From Terriglobia bacterium (GTDB taxonomy: Bacteria > Acidobacteriota > Terriglobia > Bryobacterales > Bryobacteraceae), in the NCBI GenBank assembly GCA_020073615.1, contig JAIQEX010000003.1, positions 1 through 64,000 on the forward strand: 64,000 bases of DNA, read 5' to 3'. A model generated the notes under the pieces. The model had not been told where the DNA came from. It worked only from the letters and a program-made list of their open reading frames with translations, and searched no databases. Shown here piece after piece: positions 55,364 through 64,000 of the stretch. The translations under genes were made by a program, and so were the position numbers. Within the stretch, counting starts at the first letter, position 1, and each line of letters begins with the position of its first letter.

Positions 55364-56301
55364 GCACCTGGGGGCGTGTCTGCATCGGAATGGTGCTCCT
55401 CGCGGCCCTGTCGGCCGGCGGAGCCGGGCTCCTGCGGCGCGGCATCTATGGCTGGACTGTTTTCGTACTGGCGCCGGTGATTTTGGGCGCGCTCGCCGGC
55501 TGGGTGGCGCAGCCGGAGACCGGGGGCCGCGCGGGAGGGGTGGGCGCGCTCACGGTGCTGGTGACGCTCGGTGCGCTGCTTGGTTTCGGACTCGAAGGAG
55601 CGATCTGCATCGTCATGGCCGCGCCGCTGGCTCTCCCTCTGGGCGCGCTGGGCGGCTGGCTGGTCTACCGGATGGCACCCTCGCGAGCGGCGGCAAGCGG
55701 CGGGGCGGCAATGTTGCTGCTGCTCGCGCCCGCAGGCTTCACCTGGGACACGCACGCCCGGCCTCCGGTGTTCACGGTCCGGACCGCCATCGAGATCGCG
55801 GCCTCCCCGGAGCAGGTGTGGCGGCGCATGGTGGCCTTCGCGGAGATGCCGGAGCCGCGGGAATGGTATTTTCGTGCCGGGCTGGCGTATCCGACGCGCG
55901 CCCGCATCGACGGGGCCGGCCGTGGCGCCACGCGCTACTGCGAGTTCTCCACCGGGCCGGTGGTGGAGCCCATCGACGTCTGGGACCGGCCGCGCCGGCT
56001 GCGGTTCCACGTCACCCAGACCCCGTCGCCCATGCGCGAGTGGAGCCCGTACGCCCAGGTGCAGCCCAAACATTTGCACGGCTACATGATTTCGCGGGCC
56101 GGCGAGTTCCGGCTCACGCCCTTGCCCGGCAACCGCGCGCTGCTCGAAGGAACAAGCTGGTACCAGCATGGCTTATGGCCTGCGGAATACTGGCGCTGGT
56201 GGTCGGATGCGATCGTCCATCGCATCCATCTGCGCGTGTTTCGCCACATCCAGGCAATGGCGGAAGCCGACGCCCGCGGCCAGGTCGCGCGTTCATGGTG
56301 A
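55360..56301 (+). CDS. Membrane protein with C-terminal SRPBCC-like domain
   Basis: 313 aa, GTG start. Four hydrophobic segments occupy residues ~5-125 (Gly/Ala-rich). A START/SRPBCC-like domain follows (~140-305): VFTVRTAIEIAASPEQVWRRMVAFAEMPEPREW..., then EFSTGPVVEPIDVWDRPRRLRFHVTQ, and GTSWYQHGLWPAEYWRWWSDAIVHRIHLRVFRHIQ. The EIAASPEQVW start is typical of polyketide cyclase-like folds, which bind hydrophobic ligands. The combination of membrane anchor and lipid-like pocket suggests a membrane-lipid or hydrophobe role, unproven. In the TetR operon. Confidence 0.7.
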   Translation: MSTWGRVCIGMVLLAALSAGGAGLLRRGIYGWTVFVLAPVILGALAGWVAQPETGGRAGGVGALTVLVTLGALLGFGLEGAICIVMAAPLALPLGALGGWLVYRMAPSRAAASGGAAMLLLLAPAGFTWDTHARPPVFTVRTAIEIAASPEQVWRRMVAFAEMPEPREWYFRAGLAYPTRARIDGAGRGATRYCEFSTGPVVEPIDVWDRPRRLRFHVTQTPSPMREWSPYAQVQPKHLHGYMISRAGEFRLTPLPGNRALLEGTSWYQHGLWPAEYWRWWSDAIVHRIHLRVFRHIQAMAEADARGQVARSW

Positions 56302-56774
56302 CCATAGAAGAGTTGACGGCGCTTCGTGCGCCGATCGAACGATGCTTCGATCTGGCAAGGAGCGTGGAGGTACACCTCGCCGGAAACGTCCACTGCGGAG
56401 AGACCGCCGTGGCGACGGCCGGAGTCACCGGTGGGCTGGTAGGCATGGGGCAGGGTGTCACCTGGCGTGCGAAGCATTTCGGGGTCTGGCACCGCCTCAC
56501 CAGCGAGATCACGGCGATGGATCGGCCGGGCTACTTTCAGGACGCCATGATCCAGGGCATTTTCCGATTCATGAAGCACGATCATTTCTTTCGGCCGGTG
56601 GCGAACGGCGGGACTGAGATGAAGGACGTGTTCTGTTTTGCCGCCCCCACGGTTCTCGGACGTCTGGCCGAGATCGCATTCCTGCGGCGCTACATGCGCG
56701 CCCTTCTCCGCGAACGGAATGTGGTTCTCAAGGAGATCGCCGAATCCCCGGCTTGGCGGAGGTATCTGCCATGA
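56295..56774 (+). CDS. SRPBCC family protein
   Basis: 159 aa. It overlaps the preceding gene by 7 bases and the next by ATGA. The START-like fold is suggested by APIERCFDLARSVEVHLAGN at the start, ATAGVTGGLVGMGQGVTWRAKHFGVWHRLTSEITAMDRPGYFQDAMIQGIFRFMKHDHFF in the middle, then a long C-terminal helix. This resembles the 'cyclase/dehydrase' proteins coded beside TIGR01777 epimerases, as here. Likely binds a small hydrophobic compound. Confidence 0.78.
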   Translation: MVTIEELTALRAPIERCFDLARSVEVHLAGNVHCGETAVATAGVTGGLVGMGQGVTWRAKHFGVWHRLTSEITAMDRPGYFQDAMIQGIFRFMKHDHFFRPVANGGTEMKDVFCFAAPTVLGRLAEIAFLRRYMRALLRERNVVLKEIAESPAWRRYLP

Positions 56775-57907
56775 AGATTGTGATACCCGGCGGGAGCGGG
56801 CAGGTGGGCCAGATTCTCGCCCGCCATTTCCTTGCGCGGGGAGACAGTGTGACCGTATTCAGCCGTCATCCGCGCCCCGCTCCGTGGCGCGTGGCTTCCT
56901 GGGATGGCCTCACACCCGGCGACTGGATCGCCGATCTCGAGGGGAGCGATGTGTGCATCAACCTGACCGGACGGAGCGTCAATTGCCGGTACACCGCGGC
57001 GAACCGGCGCTCCATCTTAGAATCGCGAATTCGTAGCACGCTCCTGCTGAATGAGGTCATCGCTTCGCTCAACCACGCGCCGCGACTCTGGGTGAACGCC
57101 AGTACGGCAACCATTTACTGGCACGCGCTGGATCGCGCCATGGATGAGACCGATGGCGAATTGGGCGGTAACGAGCCGGGCGCTCCCGACACGTGGAACT
57201 TCTCCATCGACGTGGCGAAGGGATGGGAGGAAGCCTTTTTCTCAACCCCTACGCCGCGTACCCGTAAGGTCGCCATACGCAGCGCCATGACCTTCAGCCC
57301 GGATCGGGGCGGGGTCTTCGATGCATTCCTGGGCGTGGTCCGCCACGGCCTGGGCGGCAGGCAGGGGCGCGGCACGCAGTTTGTTTCCTGGATTCATGAA
57401 GCCGATTTCTGCCGGGCAGTCGATCTGCTGATCGCATGCGAGAAGTTTGACGGCGTAGTCAATCTGGCTTCTCCCAGCCCGCTTCCCAATGGCGAATTAA
57501 TGCGCGCCCTGCGCGACGCATGGGGCATCCGTATCGGCGTGCCCGCCCTGGGATGGATGACGGAAATCGGAACTTGGCTGATGCGGACCGAGTCGGAGCT
57601 CGTTCTCAAGAGCCGTCGCGTGGTTCCGGGCCGCCTGCTGGCTGCCGGCTTCCAGTTTCTCTTTCCGGACTGGCCTGCCGCGGCCCGCGACCTGGTAGCG
57701 CGCTGGCGGAAGGGCATTGGCCGATCTGCCATGCGCCTTCGCCGCGCCGCGCGCTATCATTGCCATCGGAGCCATCATCATGAGTCTCACTACCGCGATC
57801 CGGGCGCCGCGCGGGCGCGCCATGAGCTGCAAGGGCTGGCATCAGGAAGCGGCCTTGCGCATGCTTCACAACAACCTCGATCCGGAGGTCGCCGAGAAGC
57901 CCGATGA
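56771..57907 (+). CDS. NAD-dependent epimerase/dehydratase (TIGR01777/YfcH-like)
   Basis: 378 aa. The Rossmann start [25 protein letters not shown] is typical. The family motifs [37 protein letters not shown] and [16 protein letters not shown], and the final [22 protein letters not shown] (DUF1731) end near residue 310. The remaining ~65 residues are Arg/His-rich, without homology features, and overlap hutU by 128 bases. A lost stop or frameshift near 57710 is more likely than a real extension. Usual YfcH-like proteins are ~300 aa. Role: sugar or lipid-linked epimerase-like enzyme, substrate unknown. Confidence 0.82.
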   Translation: MKIVIPGGSGQVGQILARHFLARGDSVTVFSRHPRPAPWRVASWDGLTPGDWIADLEGSDVCINLTGRSVNCRYTAANRRSILESRIRSTLLLNEVIASLNHAPRLWVNASTATIYWHALDRAMDETDGELGGNEPGAPDTWNFSIDVAKGWEEAFFSTPTPRTRKVAIRSAMTFSPDRGGVFDAFLGVVRHGLGGRQGRGTQFVSWIHEADFCRAVDLLIACEKFDGVVNLASPSPLPNGELMRALRDAWGIRIGVPALGWMTEIGTWLMRTESELVLKSRRVVPGRLLAAGFQFLFPDWPAAARDLVARWRKGIGRSAMRLRRAARYHCHRSHHHESHYRDPGAARARHELQGLASGSGLAHASQQPRSGGRREAR

Positions 57908-59438
57908 GCTGATTGTCTATGGCGGGCGGGGGCGCGCGGCGCGCGACTGGCCCTCGTTTCACGCGATCGTGCGCTCGCTGGAGTCGCTCGAAAACGACGA
58001 GACCCTGATGGTGCAATCCGGCCGGCCGGTGGGCATTTTCCGCACCCATCCGGAGGCGCCGCGGGTGCTCATCGCCAACTCCAACCTGGTGGGCCACTGG
58101 TCGAACTTCGACGAGTTCACGCGCCTGGAAAAGCTGGGGCTGACCATGTACGGCCAGATGACCGCGGGTTCGTGGATCTACATCGGCAGCCAGGGCATCG
58201 TGCAGGGGACGTACGAAACTTTCGCGTCGCTGGGCCGCAAGCATTTCGGCGGAGGGCTCGCGGGTAAGCTCGTGGTGTCGGGCGGAATGGGCGGGATGGG
58301 CGGCGCGCAGCCGCTCGCGGCCACCATGAACGGGGCGTGCTTCCTGGGCATCGACGTCGATCCGCAGCGCATTCAGCGGCGCCTGGAAACCGGCTATTGC
58401 GACCGCGTGGCCGGCAATCTGGACGACGCGCTGCAACTGTTGGCGGAAGCGCAGCGCAGCCGTACGGCGCTTTCGGTGGCGCTAGTGGGGAATTGCGCGG
58501 ACGTGTTGCCGGAGTTGGCGCGGCGCGGCTTCGTCCCCGACGTGCTGACCGACCAGACCAGCGCGCACGACCCCTTGAACGGTTACGTGCCCAACAAGAT
58601 GACGCTGGAAGAGGCCCGCGGCCTGCGCGAGCGAAACGCGAAGGAGTACCTGGCGCGGTCGTTCGAGGCCATGGGCGTGCACGTGGAGGCCATGCTTGCG
58701 CTGCAGGAAAAAGGCGCGGTGACCTTCGATTACGGCAACAACATTCGCACGCAGGCGAAGCAGGCCGGGGTGGCGGACGCGTTCCGGATTCCGGGCTTCG
58801 TGCCGGAGTACATTCGGCCGCTGTTCTGCGAAGGCCGCGGCCCGTTCCGCTGGGTGGCGCTCTCGGGCGATCCCGAGGACATCTACCGCACCGACCGCCT
58901 GGCGCTGGAGCTTTTCCCGCACGACGAAACGCTGGCGCGATGGCTGCCGCTGGCGCGCGCGCGCGTCCACTTCCAGGGCTTGCCGGCGCGGATCTGCTGG
59001 CTGGGCTACGGCGAGCGGGCGGAATTCGGCGTCGCCATGAATCGCCTGGTGCGCTCGGGCGAGCTGAAGGCACCGATCGTGATCGGACGGGACCATCTGG
59101 ACGCGGGATCGGTGGCCTCGCCCTACCGTGAGACGGAGGCCATGCGCGACGGCTCCGACGCGATAGCCGATTGGCCGCTGCTCAACGCGCTGCTCAACAC
59201 GGCGGCGGGCGCGTCGTGGGTTTCCATTCATAACGGCGGCGGAGTGGGGATCGGCTATTCGCAACACGCGGGGATGGTGGTGGTGGCCGACGGCACAGAG
59301 GAGAGCGAACGGCGCCTGGAGCGCGTGCTCACCACCGACCCGGGAATGGGCGTGGTGCGGCATGCCGAGGCGGGCTACGAAGATGCCATCCGCTTCGCCA
59401 AGGCGCGCCATATCGCGCGGCCGATGGACCCCGCGTGA
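57780..59438 (+). CDS. hutU: Urocanate hydratase
   Basis: 552 aa, standard for HutU. Landmarks: [29 protein letters not shown], the NAD loop [31 protein letters not shown] and [15 protein letters not shown] with the conserved Cys near the active site. It adds water to urocanate to give imidazolone propionate, using NAD+ as an electrophile. The ATG at 57780 has GGAG ~9 bases upstream. Its stop overlaps the GTG of hutI (GTGA). Confidence 0.95.
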   Translation: MSLTTAIRAPRGRAMSCKGWHQEAALRMLHNNLDPEVAEKPDELIVYGGRGRAARDWPSFHAIVRSLESLENDETLMVQSGRPVGIFRTHPEAPRVLIANSNLVGHWSNFDEFTRLEKLGLTMYGQMTAGSWIYIGSQGIVQGTYETFASLGRKHFGGGLAGKLVVSGGMGGMGGAQPLAATMNGACFLGIDVDPQRIQRRLETGYCDRVAGNLDDALQLLAEAQRSRTALSVALVGNCADVLPELARRGFVPDVLTDQTSAHDPLNGYVPNKMTLEEARGLRERNAKEYLARSFEAMGVHVEAMLALQEKGAVTFDYGNNIRTQAKQAGVADAFRIPGFVPEYIRPLFCEGRGPFRWVALSGDPEDIYRTDRLALELFPHDETLARWLPLARARVHFQGLPARICWLGYGERAEFGVAMNRLVRSGELKAPIVIGRDHLDAGSVASPYRETEAMRDGSDAIADWPLLNALLNTAAGASWVSIHNGGGVGIGYSQHAGMVVVADGTEESERRLERVLTTDPGMGVVRHAEAGYEDAIRFAKARHIARPMDPA

Positions 59439-60691
59439 GCGAGCTGGCGGTCTGGAATGCCAGCCAGGTGGTGACGCTGGCGGGGCCGCCGCGCGCGCGC
59501 ACCAGCGCGGAAATGCGCGAGCTGGCAATTGTCGCAGATGGCGCCATGCTGGTGCGCGACGGCCGCATTCAGGCCGTCGGACGCCGCGCGGATATCGAAC
59601 CGCTGCTCTCCCAGGGCGCGCAGATCGTCGATGCCGGCGGGCGCATCGTGCTCCCCGGTTTCGTGGATGCGCACACCCATCCCGTGTTCGCGGGCACGCG
59701 GGCGGACGAGTTCGAGCAGCGCGCGGAGGGAGCGACTTATGGGGAGATCGCCGCGCACGGAGGGGGCATACGGTCCACCGTGCGGCTGACCCGCGAGGCG
59801 AGTGAAGCGGAGTTACTGGCGGCGGCGCGGCGATATCGCGAATGGTTTCTCCGCGGCGGGACCACCACCATCGAAGCGAAGTCGGGCTACGGCCTCTCGC
59901 TCGAAGCCGAGGCGAAGATCCTGCGGGTGATCCGGCAGCTCGGGGCCGAGGGGCGCCTGCGCTACGTACCCACGTTCCTGGGGGCGCATGAGGTACCGGA
60001 CGAGTATCGCGGCCGGACCGATGCCTATGTCGGCCTGGTAGTGGAAGAGATGTTGCCGCGGATCGCGGCAGAACATCTCGCGGAGTATTGCGACGTGTTC
60101 TGCGAGCCCACCGTGTTTCCCGTGGAGCAGGCGCGCATCGTTCTTCGCGCGGCGCAGCGCCTGGGCCTTGGCATTCGCCTGCACGCCGATCAATTCACTC
60201 CCGATCAGGGCGCGTGCCTGGCGGCGGAAGTGGGCGCCGCCACCGCGGACCACCTGGAGGCGACCGGAACGGCGGGCCTGGCGGCCCTGGCGGCCGCCAA
60301 CGTTCAGCCGGTTCTGCTGCCGGCGTCGGTCTACAACCTCGGCTCGACTCATTACCCGGCGGCGCGGCGCATGATCGAGCTTGGTCTCGCGGTGGTGCTG
60401 GCCACGGACTTTAATCCCGGGTCGTCGCCCACTGCGTCTATGCCCATGGTGCTGTCGCTGGCGTCAACGCAAATGAAAATGACGCCGGCGGAGTCCATTA
60501 CCGCGGCAACCGTCAACGCAGCGTATAGTCTGCGCCGCGGCGCGGAGATCGGCTCGCTCGAGCCGGGCAAGCTGGCGGATTTTACCATACACGATTGCGC
60601 CGATTACCGTGAACTTCCGTACTTCTTCGGACGCGAGCCGGCCCACGCCGTTTATGTTGCCGGCGTCTGTATTTATAGCGGGAACGTATAA
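59435..60691 (+). CDS. hutI: Imidazolonepropionase
   Basis: 418 aa, GTG start in overlap with hutU. Amidohydrolase metal ligands: [17 protein letters not shown] (two His), then [13 protein letters not shown] and [19 protein letters not shown] (catalytic Asp). It cleaves imidazolonepropionate to N-formimino-glutamate, the substrate of FtcD encoded 5 kb upstream. hutH (histidine ammonia-lyase) and a regulator of the hut genes are outside the window. Confidence 0.95.
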   Translation: MSELAVWNASQVVTLAGPPRARTSAEMRELAIVADGAMLVRDGRIQAVGRRADIEPLLSQGAQIVDAGGRIVLPGFVDAHTHPVFAGTRADEFEQRAEGATYGEIAAHGGGIRSTVRLTREASEAELLAAARRYREWFLRGGTTTIEAKSGYGLSLEAEAKILRVIRQLGAEGRLRYVPTFLGAHEVPDEYRGRTDAYVGLVVEEMLPRIAAEHLAEYCDVFCEPTVFPVEQARIVLRAAQRLGLGIRLHADQFTPDQGACLAAEVGAATADHLEATGTAGLAALAAANVQPVLLPASVYNLGSTHYPAARRMIELGLAVVLATDFNPGSSPTASMPMVLSLASTQMKMTPAESITAATVNAAYSLRRGAEIGSLEPGKLADFTIHDCADYRELPYFFGREPAHAVYVAGVCIYSGNV

Positions 60692-60881
60692 GTCGTCACC
60701 AAGATCGCGGCGGATCGCGGGAGTTTTTGCACCCGAGGAGAATTTTCTTCCTCACACAAGACCTCTGTTCCGGCCCTGCCAGTCAGCCAAGCTACTGAGA
60801 ACAGGTATTTGGCACTCAGGATGCTTCAGTCGGCTCAGCGCGCACACTTCGACAATCTGGAATCTGGAAGGAACGAGAACT

Positions 60882-61223
60882 ATGCGAAGAATCCTCACAT
60901 TGACCGCGTTGGTAGCCGTCTTCTCGGTGCTGGGATTAGCCGAGAGCTGGAGCGGGAGACTGCTGGACTCCTCCTGCTATGACCAACAGAAGAGCGCGAA
61001 GACGTGCGACGCAACCAGTACGACAACGGCGTTTGCCATCGACGTATCGGGCAAGGTTTATAAATTCGACGACACAGGCAACGCCAAGGCCGCCGAGGCT
61101 ATGAAGAGCCGCGCGGACCGCTCCACTAACCCCAACAGCCCGCCGAGCGGCCAGATCATGGCCAAGGTTTCCGGCACGAAGGACGGCGAAGCCTTGAAAG
61201 TCGAGTCCGTCGAAATACAATGA
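60882..61223 (+). CDS. Small secreted Cys-pair protein
   Basis: 113 aa. The ATG at 60882 with an AAGGAACGAG upstream gives signal peptide MRRILTLTALVAVFSVLGLAE. The mature part begins SWSGRLLDSSCYDQQKSAKTCDATSTTTAFAIDVSGKVYKFD. Two cysteines probably form a disulfide. The pattern GRLLDxxC...C.xxTTTxFAI recurs among small acidobacterial exported proteins in my memory, but no function is known. A longer start upstream (to 60609) overlaps hutI and is unlikely. Confidence 0.65.
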   Translation: MRRILTLTALVAVFSVLGLAESWSGRLLDSSCYDQQKSAKTCDATSTTTAFAIDVSGKVYKFDDTGNAKAAEAMKSRADRSTNPNSPPSGQIMAKVSGTKDGEALKVESVEIQ

Positions 61224-61235
61224 GTCGTTAACCAA

Positions 61236-61329
61236 GCCGTCCCCGAGGCCCCTGCGCGGTACATGCTCCGGCTCTCCGAGGCACGAGTTGGAGCATGTGC
61301 CGTCAGGGCGCTGAGGGACGGCCCTTTTT
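61236..61329 (+). terminator. Long nested hairpin with T tract
   Basis: The outer stem GCCGTCCC (61236-61243) pairs with GGGACGGC (61315-61322), followed by C2 and T5 (61325-61329). Inside, CCCTG (61250-61254) pairs with CAGGG (61304-61308), and GGTACATGCTCC (61258-61269) pairs with GGAGCATGTGCC (61290-61301). This makes one ~94-nt imperfect rod. It ends the small secreted gene. A structured RNA role beyond termination is possible. Confidence 0.75.
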
Positions 61330-61420
61330 CCGGGCACCGATCTTCCCCCTGTTTTTCCCTCAACTATTCCCTCCTTCTTGCGTCTAATAGATATACGACC
61401 AGAGGCAGGGCATTGAGGTG

Positions 61421-61747
61421 ATGGACTTCATAAATTACCAGGCGGAATCATCCAAGCTGGCCGAGTTGCGCGCGAAGACCGACCGGCAGCTCACTACGTT
61501 AATCGGCAGCAGCATCGAGCGCGGGCTCGCGTTCACGCGCCTGCTGGGGGACCGGAAATCCATGAACGGCTGGGCCTACGCGAGGGCGGAAGCGGCGTAT
61601 GCGGAAGCTTGCCTGTTGCTGCCCTGGGTCTACGACGCCAGCCGACTGGAGCGCCGCCGGTTGGAAATGAAGCTGGCGCTGCTCCGGGAGATCCTGGACG
61701 AGCTGTGCGCCCGGCCCGAAGGGCAAGTGCGCACCGCGTGCAGTTAA
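61421..61747 (+). CDS. Small hypothetical helical protein
   Basis: 108 aa from the ATG at 61421, where TGAGG lies 1-3 bases upstream; a GTG at 61418 gives one more residue. All-helical, rich in Arg/Glu/Ala/Leu: ELRAKTDRQLTTLIGSSIERGLAFTRLL, YARAEAAYAEACLLLPWV, RLERRRLEMKLALLREILDELC. No membrane segment or signal. I do not recognise the family; the shape suggests a helical-bundle or dimerisation module. Confidence 0.55.
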   Translation: MDFINYQAESSKLAELRAKTDRQLTTLIGSSIERGLAFTRLLGDRKSMNGWAYARAEAAYAEACLLLPWVYDASRLERRRLEMKLALLREILDELCARPEGQVRTACS

Positions 61748-61792
61748 TGGCGTCAGCCGATAGAATCCGCCACCCGTTGCTATTCTAGGGAC

Positions 61793-63055
61793 GTGGCCGG
61801 CAAGACCATCAGCGAAAAAATCCTTTCCGCCAAATCGGGCGAAGATGCGCGCGCCGGCGATGTTGTGGTATGCCGCGTCGATTGCGCGCTCGCGACCGAC
61901 GGGTCCGCGCCCATGGCACTCGACTATTTCGAGGCCATGGGTGGGCAGCGCGTAAGCGATCCGCGGCGGATCGTCTTCGCGCTGGATCATTACGCCCCGG
62001 CGCCGAGCCGGAACACCGCGCAGCTCCATCAGCGCATGCGCGAGTTCGCGGCGCTGCACGGCGTGACTCTGTTCGAGGTGGGTGAGGGCATCGGCCACCA
62101 GCTCATCGTGGAGAGCGGACGCGCGATTCCGGGCAGCCTGGTGCTGGGCGCCGACAGCCACTCGGTCACCTACGGCGCGCTCAATGCTTTCGCGACCGGG
62201 ATCGGTTCGTCCGATCTGGCGGCCATCATGATCGCCGGGCGCATCTGGCTGCGCGTCCCGGAATCCATCAAAGTGACGCTCACCGGCCGTCTGCCGGTGG
62301 GCGTGTATCCCAAGGACGTTGCGCTGGCGCTGGCGGGCTTGCTCGGCGCCGATGGCGCAACCTACCAGGCGCTGGAATTCGCCGGACCTGCCGTGCGCGA
62401 TCTCGATCTCGAGGACCGGCTGGTGTTGGCCAACTTCGCCGTGGAGATGGGCGCGAAGAACGCCATCTTCCCGGCCGACGACCGCACGTATGCCTATCTC
62501 GACGGGAGAGCGGCGGCGCCGTTCGCCGCGGTGGCGCCGGACGCCGGCGCGCACTACTGCCGCGAGATTTCGCTCGCGCTCGACTCGCTCGCACCGCAGG
62601 TTGCGCTGCCGCACCAGGTGGATCGCGTAACGGGCATCGCGAATGCCGCCGGTACGGCCGTGCAGATGGTGTACCTGGGGACCTGCACCGGTGGCCGGGT
62701 GCGCGATTTTCACCAGGCGCGCGATGTGCTTCGGGCCGCTGGCGGAATTGCGCGCGGGGTGCAGTTGGTGGTCACTCCAGCTTCGCGCACGGTGCTCGAG
62801 ACGCTGATGCGCGATGGCACGCTGGCCGACTTCATCGCGTGGGGCGCGGTCGTTGGGACCCCCGGATGCGGCTCGTGCTGCGGCACCTGCGGCGCCATTC
62901 CGGGCGATGGCGTGAACGTCATCTCCACCGCCAACCGCAATTTCAAAGGACGCATGGGCAACGGCCAGGCCGCCATCTACCTGGCTTCGCCCGCCAGTTG
63001 CGCCGCGGCGGCGGCGCGCGGCGCGATCGCCGATCCGCGGGAGGTCATGCCATGA
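61793..63055 (+). CDS. leuC: Aconitase-family hydro-lyase large subunit (LeuC-like)
   Basis: 420 aa, GTG start. The 4Fe-4S cysteines lie in GTCTGGR and PGCGSCCGTCG; the substrate loop GADSHSVTYGALNAFATGIGSSDLA and the NRNFKGRMGN motif are canonical. The 420-aa, two-subunit form resembles the archaeal-type / homoaconitase-like LeuC branch rather than the 460-470-aa enterobacterial one. With leuD it could be 3-isopropylmalate dehydratase or a relative such as homoaconitase or a 2-methylmalate-type enzyme. No leuA or leuB is in the window, so the substrate is open. Confidence 0.85.
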   Translation: MAGKTISEKILSAKSGEDARAGDVVVCRVDCALATDGSAPMALDYFEAMGGQRVSDPRRIVFALDHYAPAPSRNTAQLHQRMREFAALHGVTLFEVGEGIGHQLIVESGRAIPGSLVLGADSHSVTYGALNAFATGIGSSDLAAIMIAGRIWLRVPESIKVTLTGRLPVGVYPKDVALALAGLLGADGATYQALEFAGPAVRDLDLEDRLVLANFAVEMGAKNAIFPADDRTYAYLDGRAAAPFAAVAPDAGAHYCREISLALDSLAPQVALPHQVDRVTGIANAAGTAVQMVYLGTCTGGRVRDFHQARDVLRAAGGIARGVQLVVTPASRTVLETLMRDGTLADFIAWGAVVGTPGCGSCCGTCGAIPGDGVNVISTANRNFKGRMGNGQAAIYLASPASCAAAAARGAIADPREVMP

Positions 63056-63546
63056 CGGGCCGCGCCCGCGTGTTTGGCGGCGATGTCAACACGGATTACA
63101 TCATCACCTCGCGCCGCAAGCGCGAAAGCCTGGATCCACAGGTTCTGCGGCGCTATCTGTTCGAGGAGCTGGACGCAGATTTTGCCGCTTCCGTGGAGCC
63201 CGGCGACCTGATCGTCGCGGGAAAGAACTTCGGTTGCGGCTCGGCCATGGAGGTCGCGGTGACCGCGGTCGTCGGCGCCGGCATTCCGGGCGTGCTGGCT
63301 CCCAGCTTCTCCCGCACCTACTATCGCAACGCCGTGAACAACGGGCTGCTGCCGGTGGTTTGCGACACCAGCGGCATCCACGAGGGCGACCGGCTCACCG
63401 TGCTGCGAGGCGAGGGACTCGCGGTTCGCAACGAGACTACGGGCGAGACCATCGCCGCCGCGGCGCTGCCCAGGATCATGTGGGAGATCGTCGCGGCCGG
63501 CGGCCTGGTGCCCTATTTCCGCCGCCACGGCGATTTTCAGGTGTAG
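63052..63546 (+). CDS. leuD: Aconitase-family hydro-lyase small subunit (LeuD-like)
   Basis: 164 aa, ATGA overlap with the large subunit. The swivel domain begins RARVFGGDVNTDYIITSRRK and has KNFGCGSAMEVAVTAVVGAGIPGVLAPSFSRTYYRNAVNNGLLPV. The swivel-loop residue pattern (here around YIITSRRK) decides between isopropylmalate and homoaconitate-like substrates; I cannot fix it without an alignment. It forms a heterodimer with the preceding gene product. A class V aminotransferase starts 3 bases downstream. Confidence 0.87.
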   Translation: MTGRARVFGGDVNTDYIITSRRKRESLDPQVLRRYLFEELDADFAASVEPGDLIVAGKNFGCGSAMEVAVTAVVGAGIPGVLAPSFSRTYYRNAVNNGLLPVVCDTSGIHEGDRLTVLRGEGLAVRNETTGETIAAAALPRIMWEIVAAGGLVPYFRRHGDFQV

Positions 63547-63549
63547 CCG

Positions 63550-64000
63550 GTGACGGACGAGACGACTTACCGCCTTCGCCTGCCCGGACCCACCGCGGTG
63601 CCCGAAGCAGTGCGCCAAGCCATAGCGAGGCCGGCGCTGAGCCACCGCGGGCGCGAGTTCACGGCCATCCTGCGGCGCGTGGAAGAGCTCATTCAGCCGG
63701 TGCTGGGCACGCGCCAACCGGTGCTTTTCTTCGCCAGTTCGGGGACGGGCATGATGGAGGCCGCACTGGTCAATATTCTGGCGCCGGGCGAGCGCGTGCT
63801 GGTGGCCGTCAACGGCCAGTTCGGCGAGCGCTTCGCGGCCATCGCCCAGGCGCTGGGCGCGCAGGTGGACGCGCTCGAGATTCAGTGGGGGCGCGCGGTC
63901 GCGGCGGGCGAAGTGGAGCGGCGCATCGACGCCGCCGAGTATCGCGGCGTCGTGATCGTGCACAACGAAAGCTCCACCGGGGTGGTCTCCGATCTGGCGG
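63550..64000 (+). CDS. Class V aminotransferase, 5' part (cut by window end)
   Basis: GTG at 63550, open to the end of the window (150 codons seen). The frame reads YRLRLPGPTAVPEAVRQAI, LSHRGREFTAILRRVEELIQPVL, FFASSGTGMMEAALVNIL, GERVLVAVNGQFGERFAAIAQALG and VVIVHNESSTGVVSDLA. This is the N-terminal half of the alanine-glyoxylate/serine-glyoxylate aminotransferase family (PLP class V, GPTxVP start). The lysine and cofactor domain lie beyond the edge. Placed directly after leuC/leuD-like genes, it is probably part of one pathway with them. Confidence 0.8.
   Translation, partial: MTDETTYRLRLPGPTAVPEAVRQAIARPALSHRGREFTAILRRVEELIQPVLGTRQPVLFFASSGTGMMEAALVNILAPGERVLVAVNGQFGERFAAIAQALGAQVDALEIQWGRAVAAGEVERRIDAAEYRGVVIVHNESSTGVVSDLA

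Noticed and set aside
55192-56169. Minus-strand protein opposite the SRPBCC membrane gene
   Set aside because: His/Arg-rich antisense composition; the plus strand has overlapping, coupled genes with recognisable folds.

Overview
The window looks like chromosome from a GC-rich Acidobacteriota, most likely a Bryobacterales / Candidatus Solibacter-like organism. The assignment rests on gene content only: an ADOP-type FtsX/MacB permease downstream of a PadR regulator and an ABC ATPase, secreted proteins with FN3 and DUF11 repeats, many small Sec-exported proteins, and serine-type amidases and peptidases. No rRNA or tRNA was found, so the phylum call is inference.

Layout. 1-847: an eroded IS66-type transposase tail and sequence with no supported gene. 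848-4712: a large secreted beta-propeller-like/FN3/DUF11 protein with a clear terminator, then an exported PpiC/SurA-like foldase. 4748-10462: PadR promoter, padR, a small membrane protein, an ABC ATPase and a very large fused permease that carries one frameshift. 10470-13428: an acyl-CoA-synthetase/GNAT protein (Pat-like) behind a DUF1858-like mini-protein. 13523-17776: a VIT/CCC1 metal transporter whose last ~88 bp recur 3.5 kb downstream, bracketing one intact single-chain restriction-modification gene. 17791-22803: a DUF2760-Hsp70-Hsp70(DUF3731) operon. 23001-25655: pterin dehydratase, M48 peptidase and alpha/beta hydrolase. 25688-27523: a methyltransferase/endonuclease pair, each with a frameshift.

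27650-36761 is a tight, seven-gene operon for reductive pyrimidine catabolism: uptake (NCS1), ring reduction (PreT/PreA), ring opening (dihydropyrimidinase), decarbamoylation (ureidopropionase), transamination and CoA-acylating semialdehyde oxidation. Together these take uracil to acetyl-CoA and thymine to propionyl-CoA. 36939-40978: an exported protein, thiE and two APC transporters. 40979-42277: an inverted-repeat element and a degenerate GGDEF protein. 42355-45040: SRP RNA, dnaX, ybaB and recR, a classic bacterial order.

45070-53127 is mostly minus strand: an S10 peptidase, a compact membrane protein with presenilin-like catalytic motifs (D56, GEGD, PAL), a GNAT, a sugar-phosphate isomerase-like protein, a plus-strand esterase, and htrA-coaE-folD. 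53198-60691: ftcD, a TetR-controlled membrane/SRPBCC/epimerase cassette, hutU and hutI, so histidine catabolism feeds one-carbon units toward FolD across the divergent promoter. 60882-64000: two small proteins, a long structured terminator, a leuC/leuD-type hydro-lyase pair and the start of a class V aminotransferase.

The observations most worth follow-up are the presenilin-like mini-protease at 46719-47234, the repeat-bracketed R-M gene at 14138-17776, the twin TetR operators at 54610-54678, and the frameshifts that cluster in the R-M pair and the giant permease.
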